Below the pieces are notes generated by a model, which was not told the DNA's origin, did not search any database, and saw only the letters and a program-made list of their open reading frames with translations. Of a stretch of 64,000 nucleotides of DNA, positions 45,079 through 57,640 are shown one piece after another. The stretch comes from Cordylochernes scorpioides. Taxonomy: Eukaryota; Arthropoda; Arachnida; Pseudoscorpiones; Chernetidae. The DNA lies in contig CP092877.1 in assembly GCA_030710605.1 (NCBI GenBank), positions 68,182,064 to 68,246,063 of the forward strand. Direction: 5' to 3'. Numbering within the stretch: the first letter of the stretch is position 1; each line of letters starts with the position of its first letter. A program made the position numbers and the translations under genes.

Positions 45079-45440
45079 GTCTAAAGAGACAAGGGTCGCC
45101 TCTCCCGTCAAAATAGACGTCAAAATCAGACGCCATCTATTGACTGTCGCCGCAAATTAGCGGCCTCGGGTCGGTGACGAAGCCACAACACCAGCTTTGG
45201 CAAACTGAAAAGCGTCCACCTAGAGACCATGGTTTCGGGCTAATGGCCCTCGTCAGCCTAAGGCGGACTTTATTCCATGAGATCCACAAGGGATCTAATG
45301 GAATCTTGACAATCTGCCAAAGAGGTGTTTAGCTGGCAAAGTAGCAATAGATGACATCTGGTTTTGACGTCTATTTTGACGGGAGAGGCGACACTTGTCT
45401 CTTTAAATCAATATCCTCCCGGCAAAATTTCCATCAATGA
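45079..45440 (+). mobile_element. Family F element (copy B sister)
   Basis: Same insertion as 29463-29816, inherited by duplication. Its left duplication half was split by the Gypsy insertion. Confidence 0.85.
45214..45268 (-). ncRNA. Hammerhead ribozyme, family F (copy B)
   Basis: Minus strand GTCC-GC-CTTAG-G, CTGACGA, GGGC-CATTA-GCCC, GAAAC, ACCATGGT, C, T-CTAGG-T-GGAC. Compared with copy A, one stem I C is now T (still pairs with G), and stem II is perfect. Confidence 0.7.
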
Positions 45441-45799
45441 ATAATATGGTTATTCAAATATTAAAACAAAGGTTCCAACGCGGGATTCAATCCCGGTTCA
45501 TGGCTGTCGAGGGTTATACCCACTCGTTCACCGACTCTTTCTGAATATCTCAACACGGTGTAATAAAATGCACAGTTTTAAATAGAACGCAAACTGGTTT
45601 TGAAAGTACGTATATCTACCGGTCGATTTATTCCACAAACTTATTTACATAATATACATGCAATTAATTAGGTGTAGATAATTAAACTAATTAATAGAAC
45701 CATTTTAGCAGACTGGATTTATAAATATGATGCATTAGAACGCCATCTGTTATCAGAATTTTAAACCATTTTTGACGCGTAAGATTCTTTTTGAAATAA

Positions 45800-45915
45800 A
45801 ACAATTTTCTACTGCCCTTACTGCAATGATAAAATAATGGGAGAGTTCCCCACTGATGATCCAGGCCCTCCCATTATTTTATCATTGCAGTAAGGGCAGT
45901 AGAAATTATTCTACC
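45800..45915. repeat. Palindrome family C, copy 3
   Basis: CTACTGCCCTTACTGCAATG and its complement around GGGAGAGTT...CCCTCCC; sister of 30700-30850. Confidence 0.7.
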
Positions 45916-46332
45916 CACGAAAACCATCTGATATGAAGATAAATATTCATTCAAAACCGTTTTCATCCCATACTTGTGGCGACATGTTTCTATCTGTTTA
46001 GAATCAGATCGAGAAATCATCAAGTTTCGCTGTGCAATCTGCTATTTAGTTTTTGATGTTCGCTGGAAATCAACAACCAAATAATCTGAAGTCCAATAAA
46101 ATATTTTGACTAAAACCTACGTATCAAAAATAGTTCATATCTTGTGCGGATAAACAAGAAGAAACAGTGATACAGTAAGTAACCCAGAATTTTCTGCGAG
46201 AAGGCAAAATAAAATTTGAAATGGGAAATGTTGCTTTGCACTACGAGCGTTTTGAAATACGAGCATGTTTCTAGAACAGAATATGTTCGCGAACTGAGGT
46301 AGCGCTGTGGTCTTCAACATAGCATAAAACAT

Positions 46333-48390
46333 TATATATATGTCGTATCCTATATGTTGAACATATACAATGTTGTACATACGAATGCTTTACATAGAGA
46401 CACCAAGCCTGATGGATCGCCTTGTGACTCGAACCAAGTCTGATGTAACCTAAAAATGGCGTTCAATAAAAATAAACTTCTGAAAGAATAGGGCGGTACC
46501 CAAAAAAGGTCGAGTAACAAGTCGTTGACATTGTCCAAGCAACTCAGGGAGGATGTGAACATATCGGCCATGCTAGTTCTTGATCACTTTCTCTGTTATT
46601 TAACGTTAGCTTAAGTGACCGAAAATATTTCAGAATTATTTCCAAGTTGTAAGAAATGCCTACATTTTTATATATATAAGGAGGCTTATGTGTATTAATT
46701 TAACTCCAAAATATAGTTGATACCGCGTGAAGACCAAGTTATAAAGAAGGGACTCGGTGACCTAAGGAGGGAGCTTAAAGAAAGACATTTACCTAAATGT
46801 TAACTAGACACGGTGAGGGCTCCACGTGATACCTAGATACATAACACAGAGGGGGGTTAGAGGTAGACTATACACACCGTCATGTATTGCTCTACACACC
46901 TGAACCCAACTTCCCAATTCCGACAACTCGATGAACTCGTTGAGTTCACTATTGGACAACAAAGTAAAATTGAGCGGACTAGAGACCGAAGACAGAACTG
47001 CTGACACTGCCAACGCTGAAAGCCGGACTTAACGTCACACGCGAGGCCTCCCATCGGAGTTTTGCACCAGAACCAGCAGACTAGTAATCAGTACCTAGTC
47101 CTGGGTCTGTGGAGCGAGCCAAGCTGCCGGAGGAGAAGTTGAGTACCAATCCACGTTATGTGACACAGGTTTAAAGTAGTGGGTCCTCCCGCCCAACGTG
47201 GAATGGTAAATGACCACAGCCCCTGCTATGATCATCACAGGAGTGTAAGCGCTAAAACCCGCCCCGCTGTCAATAGCTACTGTCTAACACTAGCTAGATC
47301 CTGCAACAACGCCGTTAGTAGAGCTGGAACACAGGGAAGTCACGGCTCTCCATCTGGAACATCTGTTACACACAGCAGCCTAGAATTCAGACTTTGTGTT
47401 CAACAGATTGCTATTGTCACCGAGTCCCTTTTTTATCCTTGGTATTCAAGCGGTTTGTAAGCTTTTATTATATCTGATTTTTGATGTAATTTGAATTAGA
47501 AAAGTTCAAAGCTCACAAGAAGAGCTTCCAACTATGACATAGAAACTCCTAATATTTTTGTTGAAACCAATCAATTCACGGAGCAGCTCTAATCAGCAAC
47601 CCAAAAGACAACATATTCCTCCAACACAATCTTTAAATTTGAACCCCTCTCTGAGTGTTTAATATTTGCAAATTATTATTTTTTGGCGATATATGTAATT
47701 TCCTATGGTTATACTCATATAGCTAGCTTAGACTACTTTCTAATAAAACTTTTCAAATTGTTTTAAATTTATTTTTGTTGTTGGGTCATCAGAATGGTAC
47801 TCTGTTTCAATATAAATCTACTTGACTGAGAAACGGAGCTTTTCCTTCCTTAAATATAACAGAGCTGAGTTAGAGCTTCTACTATCTTGATTATAGTTGC
47901 TATCTCAGCATATGGTCAAAGTTAGATAAATTTAGTGCAGAAATATGTGAAACAGATTTCTTAAAGAATATTAAGGTTGGTATAAAAGAAGCTCAACTGG
48001 CGTCATGTTGATTTCTATCAATCCAACCAATCATTGGGCCAGTTCACATCACGTGATATTTATCCAACTTCTGGCTGGCTGATGGTGTATCAAGATTTGG
48101 TGATCAAGAAGCTTGGTCAGTCCAGCTGACATGTGGCCCTCATCAGTAGACACCAGAGTTGACATCTGAGATTGATTCAAGAGTTGGATTTATCTGGTTT
48201 AATTGTCTTCGGTATGATTGCCATGATGATCATGTGAATTCTTACCTGAATTCATCAACATATTGATATTTAAATTCATAATAAAGTTTGTAATATTCCC
48301 GTAATATATTTTTACTTCTTTTTTCATTCTAAATTTGCGTCATTATTTTCTCGTTATCATTACATATTGGATTATATATATAAAATATAA
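46333..48390. repeat. Segment R, copy 3
   Basis: Near full-length match to 4079-6165 with small indels; frames at 46857-47054 (-) and 47179-47460 (+) match those at 4634 and 4956. No domain recognised. Confidence 0.85.
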
Positions 48391-48907
48391 TTTTTCATAT
48401 TTTTTATTCATTATTGCTCTTCAATATTTTTATTGTTTCGTTAATTATATATTTTGTGCCAAGAGCTTATTTCATTTCTTATTTTATCATACACAACGGA
48501 GAGAATTATTTGTATTTATTTTATTTATTGTTATATTGCCAATATCAGACCTTTCCCATGGTCAAATTTCATTAAAATATCACGATATATAATAAATAAT
48601 TTTTCTTCTTCAAACTACTATGATATAGAGTATGATTAAAAAAAAATTGTTCCATTTACTAAATAAAGATTTGAAAATTATTATTTTTCCTTTATGTAAT
48701 TTATATATTATATGAAACACATTAAAATAAATATTCATTGAAAAATAATTATGGATGGTCAATTTATAATGGAAAAATAGATTATTTTTCAAACTAAAAA
48801 TTTGTTTACTCTCCATTGTTATACTCAAAAGAAAAAAAATTGAAATAAAAGTATTATTAAAATAAATATAATATTCATTTTTTTTGTTAATCTATTCTAT
48901 CTATCTA
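48391..48907. other. Very AT-rich, no gene
   Basis: Low-complexity AT sequence ending in a CTAT microsatellite at 48895-48910, next to the Helitron. Nothing coding. Confidence 0.5.
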
Positions 48908-49591
48908 TCTATATATAAAAATGAATGTATGTGTCCTTTATGCCTGATCAAACCACTCATTGGAACGCCATGAAACTTTGGGAAGTTATTTAGTATAGTA
49001 CTGGGAAGGTTTTTGAAAAATAATTTATTGAATATCCTTAGAGTTATTTTCAGATTTGTAGATTTAACTCGAAAGCAGCGCCCCCATTGCGACGATGATA
49101 ACAAGTTTTTTTATCTATAAGTTTTATTATCACTAAGTTTATTATCTTAAATATTAATTATCAAAAGTAAGATTTTCTACCTATTAATTGCGCACAAGTC
49201 AAAGTTAGTTTTATCATTTATCTACAACATTGGGAGAATAGATAAAATCATGTTTTTGTAATGTAGAAAATTAGGAAAGACAAAATTCAGGATGACACGG
49301 CAATTTATTTGAGACAAGAATAATGATACAATTCCAAGGCAAGACACTATTCCTTTAACTTTCAATTACCGAGGGAACCAATTAATATTGATTTTATTCA
49401 ACTTATCGAGTATTTTTCAAGGGACCGGGAAAAAAGGTTCACTTTATCGAGAGATTCAAATTTACGAGTTTCAAATTTTCAAAATATATCTATTATTTTT
49501 TTACAAGTTTATATAGAATTGTTTTAACAAATGTTCGTTAGACAAACCTTTACTCGGGTAAAACCCGGGCGAAGCCGGGTACATCCGCTAG
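48908..49591 (+). mobile_element. Non-autonomous Helitron
   Basis: Starts TCTATATATAAAAATGAATG, ends with hairpin ACCCGGGCGAAGCCGGGT, ACATCCGCTAG, host T. Shares long stretches (AAAGACAAAATTCAGGATGA and others) with the Helitron at 38011-38908. 684 bp. Confidence 0.85.
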
Positions 49592-49879
49592 TTAATATAT
49601 ATATTATAATTTTAATATTAAGAAGCATGGATATATAACAGAACTGATAGAGTATATTTACATATACAAAATAAACACAGAATGTTATATAATAGGGAAT
49701 CCAATTTTAAAAGAAATAAATGTTATGGTGAGATAAACTCATTCAATTTGAAACTTGTTAAATTACTTCCAAGTTGGATTGAGTCTGTTCAAATTAGGAT
49801 AGACAGACCTGTTTGGCTAGCACATCTATATAGTGTGATCACTAAGTGTTTACATTGAATGCTCGAATGTAAAACTGTG

Positions 49880-50650
49880 GTTGAGACCATGTGTCTGGCG
49901 TGAGAGATGTTGTTACTCACGTTATGGAGGGAGGTCCGACAGTTATACCGAGGTTGTCCAGTAGTGTGGAATCTTGTAGGTCCTCAGTATCAGGAGGTCC
50001 AAGGTATGAGGATCCATTCCTCGTGCATCCTGATAAGTTGTCGGGGATAAACGTTAGTGAAGATTCTCGGCCATCCATTCTTGGGTTGTTCTGGCTGTAT
50101 GATATGATGCTGAGTCTTGTTGATAAACATACGGCCTCCCACATGTTACAGTAGCGATCCAAGGCTTGACAACTGTGGCTAACACCTCGGTGTAAGTAAC
50201 GGCATTGACTCTGGCACCTGGAATAAGAAATGTGGAGACATCACCTTCACTACTAACAACACCAAGAACCATCAATGATGCTGGAAATTTGGTATACATG
50301 ACCGTAGATACCTCATCAGGGCTTTTACACAGCCACCGATCATTTTTGTAGTTTACCTTCTGGTCCAGAACAAAGTTCTTCTCGTCTGAGAAAAACTGAT
50401 CATTCCTGGCTCCTCGGGAGGTTTAAGCTTGTTCAGAAGACGCTTGGCTTTGATCAAGCGGTTCCCCTTGGTTCTTTAGGACATGAACTGTCCTCTCAGC
50501 ATCACGTATGGTTTGTAAACGGAGGTCCTCATGAACCACACGTCGGATGGTAGCCTCATCAACCTGCAACTCTCTGGCGGGTGCCCTCATCAACTTCCCA
50601 GGGTCCTCATCAATGGCAGCTTGGGGCATGGCTTATAAAGTCTGGTGTCC
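49880..50650 (-). pseudogene. Tc1/mariner-type transposase, decayed
   Basis: Minus-strand pieces: DEATIRRVVHEDLRLQ (N-terminal DNA-binding region, 50629-50423) and, in another frame, VLGVVSSEGDVSTFLIPG, WIATVTCGRPYVYQQDSASY and TTQEWMAENL (50299-50054), which match the catalytic centre with the second Asp (QQDSA). Several stops and shifts separate them, and no ending SPDL box is open. Clearly dead. No terminal repeats noticed. Confidence 0.7.
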
Positions 50651-51061
50651 TGATACTGTTAGAACTTCGACAATGTCGTTTCCTTTAGGAAACTTCCGCC
50701 ACATCACCCTTTACCCAGATCCAAATTCTCTCTAAACTTTTAAAACAAATGATAGGGCGACTTTTAAGAATGCAGCAATTTCTGAATCGGTGTTTCCTGT
50801 GACCAAGGAGACAATGCCTCTTCATTTCTTGTGTAAGAGTAGTTCTGACATGTCTACATGCAACAGAAAAACTTTGTTACAATAACACACAGGAAAGTGT
50901 GGCATCTATATTGTGTGTTCTCAAAATAACTGCCGAATCCTGTAAATAAATTTTGATACAGATGTTTAGTAATATATAAATAATTTGAGTATGTGTGATA
51001 TATTTGCAAATTTAGAATTAATATGACTAAAATTAAATACATAATTAAATAATAAAATATA

Positions 51062-51480
51062 AGGTATGATCATTAAGTTCCCTGGGACTGGTAGTGTATA
51101 ACTTTATTCTATCAAGTAATGTTATAAATATTTGTTGATATATTTTCAAAGTAAGATCCTCCTTCATCGCCTCCATCTTTTCTCCCAACTAGCGAAACGT
51201 GCTGCGTCCTCCATAAGGCTTCTCAAGACGTCCAACAATTTTCTTTTATATATTCTTTCATGTCAAACCTCTTCCAATTCATTATCATTTTCAACTTAGA
51301 ATGAAGGAAAAAAAGTCATTAGGAGCTAAATATGGAAAATAAGGGGGTTGGGTTAGGAGAGAGGTGTTGTTTTTCGGCTAAAAAAGCGAGTACAGAATAG
51401 GCTGTGTGCGTTGTCATGATGGAGGAACCAATTTTAACGGGACCACTTCTCTTGTCTTTTCTTTCTGATCGATTCCCTCA
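51062..51480 (-). pseudogene. mariner-type transposase C-terminal remnant 1
   Basis: Minus strand holds broken traces of the C-terminal half: a PPL-like stretch, KLKMIMNWKRFDMKEYIKEN and GGSYFEN, the usual KRFD...GxYFE order. Right outer sequence near 51064 (GGTATGATCATTAAGTTCC) may be its terminal repeat. A related remnant is at 52338-52570. Confidence 0.5.
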
Positions 51481-51671
51481 GACGCCGCAAAATGAAAAGA
51501 TAAGTATTTTGATTTATTATGACTCCATCTGGCACACATTGTGACTTTCTTTTTGGTTTTATTCTATAAAATAAAACAAGAAACTTACCCTCAGATTCTG
51601 TTTTGTTAGAGGATTTTACTTTTCTGAAAATATATATAGGTGTATATTTTATTTAAAAATTCGTTTGCAAG
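51481..51671. other. Spacer, nothing recognised
   Basis: Short AT-rich spacer. Confidence 0.4.
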
Positions 51672-51955
51672 TCCCAAGCCCGGATAAAAAGGAGAAGGGG
51701 GAGCAGTAACAAGCTTGGTAAAAAACCTGAGGTCAGCTGGCCCGGCTGATAGTACCCTGTAAGGGCTCCTGATCCAGGGATACAGGATGAGCAGCGTTTG
51801 TACTCCATGTTAGGAGCGGCTGTACATGGCGTCTGTTCCTCATGTCAGAGGTGGCCATTTTTTTGCAGCTATGTCGGTCTGCCACTGAGTAGTGCTATCA
51901 GTCTTAATGACAAAGGCAGACGCATTCTACTTCACCCAGTGTGGAAATAAGAAAG
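51672..51955 (-). repeat. Dispersed repeat family A, copy
   Basis: Minus-oriented unit with GGCCCGGCTGATAGTACCC and TCATGTCAGAGGTGGCCA. Confidence 0.7.
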
Positions 51956-52337
51956 AGAAAGAAGAAATTTTATTTGATTCATCAACTAATAAGACGACGT
52001 AGCAAAGAAATGTTTGGGTTGAAAGTAAAAAAAAAAAGGATATTTAATTAAAGACCATTTTTAGATCATTATCCCTGTATATATAAATTGAACATGAAGA
52101 AGGAACAGTGGAGAGAAAACAAAGAGAACAATTTTAGGAATGAAAATATGGGAGAAAAACACGTAGATATGGAAAATTAATGAATGTTTGGTCATCATAT
52201 TTAGTCAGCTATATGCAAACCCAACATGGAGATAGCGGTTGTGGCAGACTAGGAGAAAAAGGGTAAAGGACCAGTTTTTCAAGAAAATAATGTCAGGAAT
52301 AGATGGAAATCATTAATTAAATTGATGAAAATTTATT

Positions 52338-52570
52338 CATGATAATCATAATTTGAGAAAAGTATGATCCTCCTGCATCAATGAATCATCTTTTCTCCCA
52401 ACTAGCGAAAAATGCTTAAAAACGTCCTTCGTAAGGATTCTCAAGACCTTCAGCGATTTTATTTTATCTCTTTTTTCGTTTCAAACCTCTTTCCTTTTAT
52501 GATCATTTTCAATTTAGGATGAAGGAAAAAGTCATCAGGAACTATATCTGGAGAATAAGGGGGTTGAGAG
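52338..52570 (-). pseudogene. mariner-type transposase C-terminal remnant 2
   Basis: Minus strand encodes SQPPYSPDIVPDDFFLHPKL, the conserved SPDL-x-P-x-D-FF box holding the third catalytic Asp, then decays. Parallel to remnant 1, which shows the same region more damaged. Confidence 0.6.
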
Positions 52571-52837
52571 GGATTTAGTGATTAGACAGGAAGTTGGTGA
52601 AAAGCATAATTTACAGGCGCCAAACAGGAATATCTGATCGGGAATAGGTGGACGTGATTGATTATATTGATGGATATTTGTTCATGATAGTCATTCTTTG
52701 ATCATAGCGGATAGTTCATTAGAAGAGTAGTTAGTGAGAAGCATGATATACAGGCGTAAAACAGGAAAATCTGAAGCTTTGTTTGAAGTGCTTAGCAGAA
52801 ACAGGAATATTTCCTGAGTTAAAAATGTCAGAGGTCT

Positions 52838-53150
52838 TCTTCTTCTTTCTTAGCTCCACACTGGGTGAAGTAGAATGCGTCTGCCTTTGTCATTAAGACT
52901 GGGAGCACTACTCAGTGTCAGGCCAACTTAGCTCCAAAAGAAATGGCCGCCTCTGACATGAGGAACAGACGCCATGTGCAGCTGCTCCTAACATGGAGTA
53001 CAAACGCTGCTCATCCTGTATCTTTGGATTAGGAGTCCTTACAGGGTACTATCAGCCGGGCCAGCTGAACCCAGGTTTTTTAGTGAGCTTGTTACTGCTT
53101 CCCCTCCTCCTTTTTCATCCGGGCTTGGGACCGGAAAAGGCGGAGTTATG
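52838..53150 (+). repeat. Dispersed repeat family A, copy
   Basis: Very similar to 13020-13310, including CATGTGCAGCTGCTCCTAAC. Confidence 0.75.
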
Positions 53151-53504
53151 TCAGGGGTAAAATCCGAAGATTGGATTTAAGATATTCAGAGGTAGAAGAA
53201 CCCGAGTTTCATATATTCGTGAGGAAAGTCACAAACTTGGATTCCAGACACTCAGAGAGAAAACTAACAGTTTTATGATCAGGGCGTTCTGGAAGGCCAT
53301 CTTGGGAGCACACTAACTGGCCTCAGAGAGGAATAGTGGCTATCATAAATAATATTTCATATTTGATAATTTAGTCTACTTCGAATTGGTATCTATTTAT
53401 ATAAGAGTATAGAAAAACATAATTATTATTTTATGAACAAATTATTAATTTTGACATTTATTTTTTGCTACTCTGTAAGTTTTCCTCATTGCCTCTCTGG
53501 TATT

Positions 53505-53780
53505 TTAAAAAGGAGGAGGAGGAGCAGTAACAAGCTCACGAAAAAACCTGGGCTCAGCTGGCCCGGCTGATAGTATACCCTGTAAAGGTTCCTAATCCAG
53601 GGATACGGGATGAGCAGCGTTTGTACTCCATGTTAGAAACGGCTGCACATGGCGTCTGTTCCTCATGTCAGAAGCGGCCATTTCTTTTGGAGCTAAGTCA
53701 GTGGCTTGCTACTGAGTAGTGCTCCCAGTCTTAACCCAGTACCCTAATATGATTGAGTGAAGATAAGAAAGAAGAAGATA
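53505..53780 (-). repeat. Dispersed repeat family A, copy
   Basis: Minus-oriented, ends with TGATTGAGTGAAGATAAG and a AGAAGAAG tail at 53765-53776. Confidence 0.75.
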
Positions 53781-54076
53781 AATGTTATTTTCTCTCGCCA
53801 CAGACATTGTAAATAAAACCAAGAAGACTTAAGTCAGAAGGACAGCCGGGGTAGTTGGTGACTTCTGTACGTGGCTCCTTGAAACTACTGGGTTAAATAC
53901 ATAGTAAATAAATAAAGATTGATTTGTGTAATACCTTAAATAAATTGCTGTGCTATCTTGAGGTTTGTCTTTCCGAAATTTCTATGTTATATTTTGATGG
54001 AGATGCTGGGTAGTTCAGAGAAGACAAAACTGAGACTTGCCGAGCAGACCTTGAGGCCATAAAGGCCGTGACTTAC

Positions 54077-54186
54077 ATTTTCCTAGGTACTGACTCCAAG
54101 ATTCCACCGCCGTGTCAAAGCCAAGACTTCTTTCAAAGAAGACGATGTCTCTATAAACAATAAAACGACAAAGCAGCTCTTTCACG
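54077..54186 (-). other. Candidate internal exon (weak)
   Basis: A minus-strand open frame (54251-54015) contains a segment bounded by a good acceptor (CCTTTTTCTTGCAG) at 54187 and a good donor (GTAAGT) at 54076, 110 bp apart. The coded segment VKELLCRFIVYRDIVFF, then ERSLGFDTAVESW, is not repetitive in this window. I do not recognise the family and no partner exon is visible. Confidence 0.25.
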
Positions 54187-54348
54187 CTGCAAGAAAAAGG
54201 ATGCATGGGTACTAGGGACAAACTTCTTAAGATTCCTACATGCCAGATCAAAGCAACGCGTATACTAAATGTATAGAGATGTACTTTCCATACAAGTAGG
54301 TCACAGACCTCTATGACGGCTTAGTATAGTACTACTGGAAAATGTATA

Positions 54349-54664
54349 ATACAATATAATGCGGCTTATGATTGTAGAACGACGTTTGATAATTTTACCG
54401 CAAATGTTTCTTTTGAACGAAAAATCGAAATTTGTTGTAAGGAGAAATAACGACTATTTCTATCCTTACGGATGAAGTATGAAAGGATGAATTGTGAAGA
54501 GTAATGATCCCTGGACACTTTTTTTTTTGCCGCTTATCATTACTCTTCACAATTCATCCTTTCATACTTCATCCGTAAGGATAGAAATAGTCGTTATTTC
54601 TCCTTAAAATAAATTACGATTTTTCGTTCAAAAGAAACATTTGCGGTAAAATTGTCAAATGTCG
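54349..54664 (-). mobile_element. Palindromic retroposon, family D copy 1
   Basis: 13-mer TGGAAAATGTATA at 54336-54348 and 54665-54677. Arms of 130 bp (54379-54508 against 54536-54665). A 30-nt unpaired extension (ATAATGCGGCTTATGATTG region) on the left only. Same family as 62679-62982, which has the extension on its right. Confidence 0.75.
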
Positions 54665-54694
54665 TGGAAAATGTATATGAACTGACTCTCTATA

Positions 54695-55347
54695 TCTTCT
54701 TATATATAAAAGTCAATGTCTGTTTCGCGATAAACTACTGAACCAATTGGTACCAAATTTTGCATGTCACTTCTTATAAACCCGAGGAAAAATATCGGCT
54801 ACATTTTGATTAGTATTTTTGGCTATTTATTTTTTTTCATTTGAAGAACCTTTTTTTTTTTACGCGGAATAAATACGAAGCGAAGTAACAACACCAGGCC
54901 AATTAAGCGACCAATGAGCGTTCTGCATTTTTTTTTTCAAGTTGCTTGCGTAATTTTTTTGAAATATCTTTTTATACGAGTGTTACATTTTTTTTACAAA
55001 AATATTGAGTATTTTTTGAGAGAGAAATTTATATTACTAATTACGGTAAGTGCACACAATGCAATTAAAAAAAAAAACATTACAAAATTAGCGTTACTGT
55101 ATGTAAATAATGGCTTTTGTATTTTTTAAATTAATTTTTGTTCTGGCCTTTGTTTTTTTAATCTCTTGCAATATATATATATATATCAAATACCTAAACA
55201 CTAATATAATATAATTTTTGCCATCACACACACTTTTTGCCTGTGGTTTATGTGTTACTTCTGTATTGTTATTCTATGGCACTTCTACTATTTATAATTT
55301 ATATAATTTCAGTATGAAGGAAATTGCACTCGGGGTAATTCGTCTAG
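54695..55347 (+). mobile_element. Degenerate Helitron-like element
   Basis: Starts TCTTCTTATATATAAAAGTC after A, ends GTAATTCGTCTAG before T. The terminal hairpin is decayed. 653 bp, no coding. Confidence 0.5.
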
Positions 55348-56464
55348 TATATATATGTGTGGAGGGAGGAAATATTTATAGTAACTTAGACATTGAAAAA
55401 AGGATATTAACAACTAAGGATGTGATGTTTATAAAATTACAATTCTAAAAATAAATTAAGACGATAGACGACCAAATTTGCTTCAAAGCTTGCACATTTG
55501 CCTTTACTATAAAAAAAGCTAATTTTTAAAGATGACAAAAATATTTATTGACTTTTATAATAAAGGATATCGTAAAATCGTATTTTAGAAATATTTTAAT
55601 TAAAAATATGTCTACAATTTGAATATACATTTTAAAAACGTTATTTAAAATAATTATATTTAAAATATATAAAGTAATAACCGTATAAAATAATTTTAAT
55701 AATATAATTTTATTTATAATTATATATGGCAAACATAAAAGAAGTGTTTAATTCGAGACGAGTTAAAATAGTTATAAAAAGATGCGATAGATGGCGACAA
55801 ACGCTCGAAGGAACAATTGCCCTCGGGTTCTCTTTTATTTACGTATATTAGTTTGTATTTACAAGGAAACACATTGTAGAAATAAAGGCAGCAGAGACAA
55901 AATTGTATTATATCCCATTCATATAAAAATTGCATAAACGCAATCTACTATCCCAACTAAAAATATGCAAATTTGATTTAGTTAGTTGATCGGAAGAAAA
56001 ACACTTTTGAGCGTTGAGATATTACTATATGCTATATCAAACAATAATACTATATGATAATATTATCAATTATTCATACATAGCATATTATATGCATGTA
56101 TAGAAACAATCGCTATGCAAATTAAATTCTAATAAAGCCAAACATAAACACTATTTATATAATATAACCCACACCTATCACAAGCACACACACATAATTT
56201 ATAATAGAAAACAAATTATCAAATACTAAAAACGTTGATTTAACCTGTTCCCTGATATTTGGCCAATACATTTACATATCATTCATATAATTTAGTTGAT
56301 TTCTGTTCCACTAGATGGCGCTCTGCCATCTAAAACTCGCTCATGTTAGTGGTCAGGATATGTCCAATTTGTTTTTAATTTATAAATATGTTCTTGGACA
56401 CATTTTTCTATTTACCTAAAAAGATTATTTTATATTTAGAAAAATAAACATTTTTCTTTATTTA
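55348..56464. other. AT-rich, no gene
   Basis: At 56225-56350 a block with TTCCACTAGATGGCGCTCTG matches the 3' hairpin of family P (59730-59765). Otherwise nothing recognised. Confidence 0.45.
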
Positions 56465-56545
56465 CACTTATGGACAAAACTTAAGGAAGTTGTACCTTTT
56501 ATAATGTATATTGTGATTAAGACAATAACTCTGAAAGATATTTGA
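56465..56545. repeat. Short repeat E, copy 2 (inverted)
   Basis: GGACAAAACTTAAGGAAGTT is the complement of the segment at about 8470-8490. Confidence 0.55.
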
Positions 56546-56919
56546 TACACAATGATCTTTATTGAAGACACACGAGATAACCACGTATAAAAAATTGCTT
56601 CTGTCTCTTTAAAAAAAAAAAAAAAAAAAGAGTACCCATAGAATAAACTATTTGTTTATACATATTTTTCATAATTTGTTAAATAATGTATTTGTATTTT
56701 AAATAATCATTAAGAGTTGGTGCACTCAATTTTGGACACCACAGCGTATTATTTATTTCATCCCACATTGGCAAAATAATATTTGAATTTTTAAAATTAG
56801 AATTATGGAGGGAAAATGTTAATTTTTAATCTTATGTTAGAAAAATATTAAGATGCAGATTTTAATATAATAATATTTAATATCTTATTATCAACACAAT
56901 TTAGTAAAAGTAATTACGA

Positions 56920-57640
56920 ACTAGGGCGAGAATCATCACAGATATCCAAAAGACGAAACTGTTCCATTTTTCCCGCGCGCGCCGAAAAAGCAGACGGTAG
57001 GTACAACGGGAAGCAGAAGCTGGTTGTGAAGCCAAACGAAAAAGGAAACCCTCCAATCAAGTTTGCAGTGTCATTCTCCCATCCATCACCGCAAATTGAC
57101 CCTAGGCGTGCGATTGGTCAGAATAGCCCGCCATTTTTGCCGAATCAGACGATTGATTCCCAAAGACTGATCGTCTGCGTCATTATGGAGCAAACGATAA
57201 ATCAGGATCGTCTTATTTAATGGCATCTATGCAAATTGAGGCCACCTGCGCCGACCCTTTTTAAATGGCAGCCGAAGGGGGATGTTAACATGAAGTCTAT
57301 CGTCTGATTCAATTTGTACCCCCTCCCCCGCGTAGCAATTAATCTTCTTGTCTAGATAAACCCTTTCTTTTGTTTCTTTCTCTTTTTACTCACCTTATTA
57401 TATTTTGCAACATTGATTTACTTTTTTTTAATTTAAAAATAATCGTTTTTTAGTCATTTCCTCTTGTATTTCTTTAATGATATTGGTTTGTTTTCCTTTC
57501 TCAACACCTTTTTTTTTCTTTCCTTTATTCCTTGTGTAGACCATTGTTGTTCCGGTGTTCCATTACATTTGTATATTTTGTTTCATTTTGTTTTGTTTGT
57601 CTGACTCTTTGGAAACAAATAAAAGAACCGAGCTGTATAT
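56920..57640. other. GC-richer block, possible promoter or LTR
   Basis: CpG-containing stretch around 56970-57250 (CCCGCGCGCGCCG; inverted CCAAT box ATTGGTCAG near 57114). AATAAA near 57620. A 64-codon frame (57026-57220, +) has no domain. No duplicate in the window. Confidence 0.3.

Larger units (their letters stand above)
37482..46332. repeat. Segmental duplication, copy B
   Basis: Second copy of 27144-33157, enlarged by a Helitron (38011-38908) and a Gypsy element (40515-45074). Relative to copy A it lacks 31016-31268 (flanked in A by GAAG repeats), about 31316-32968, the solo LTR and the terminal Helitron. Confidence 0.9.
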
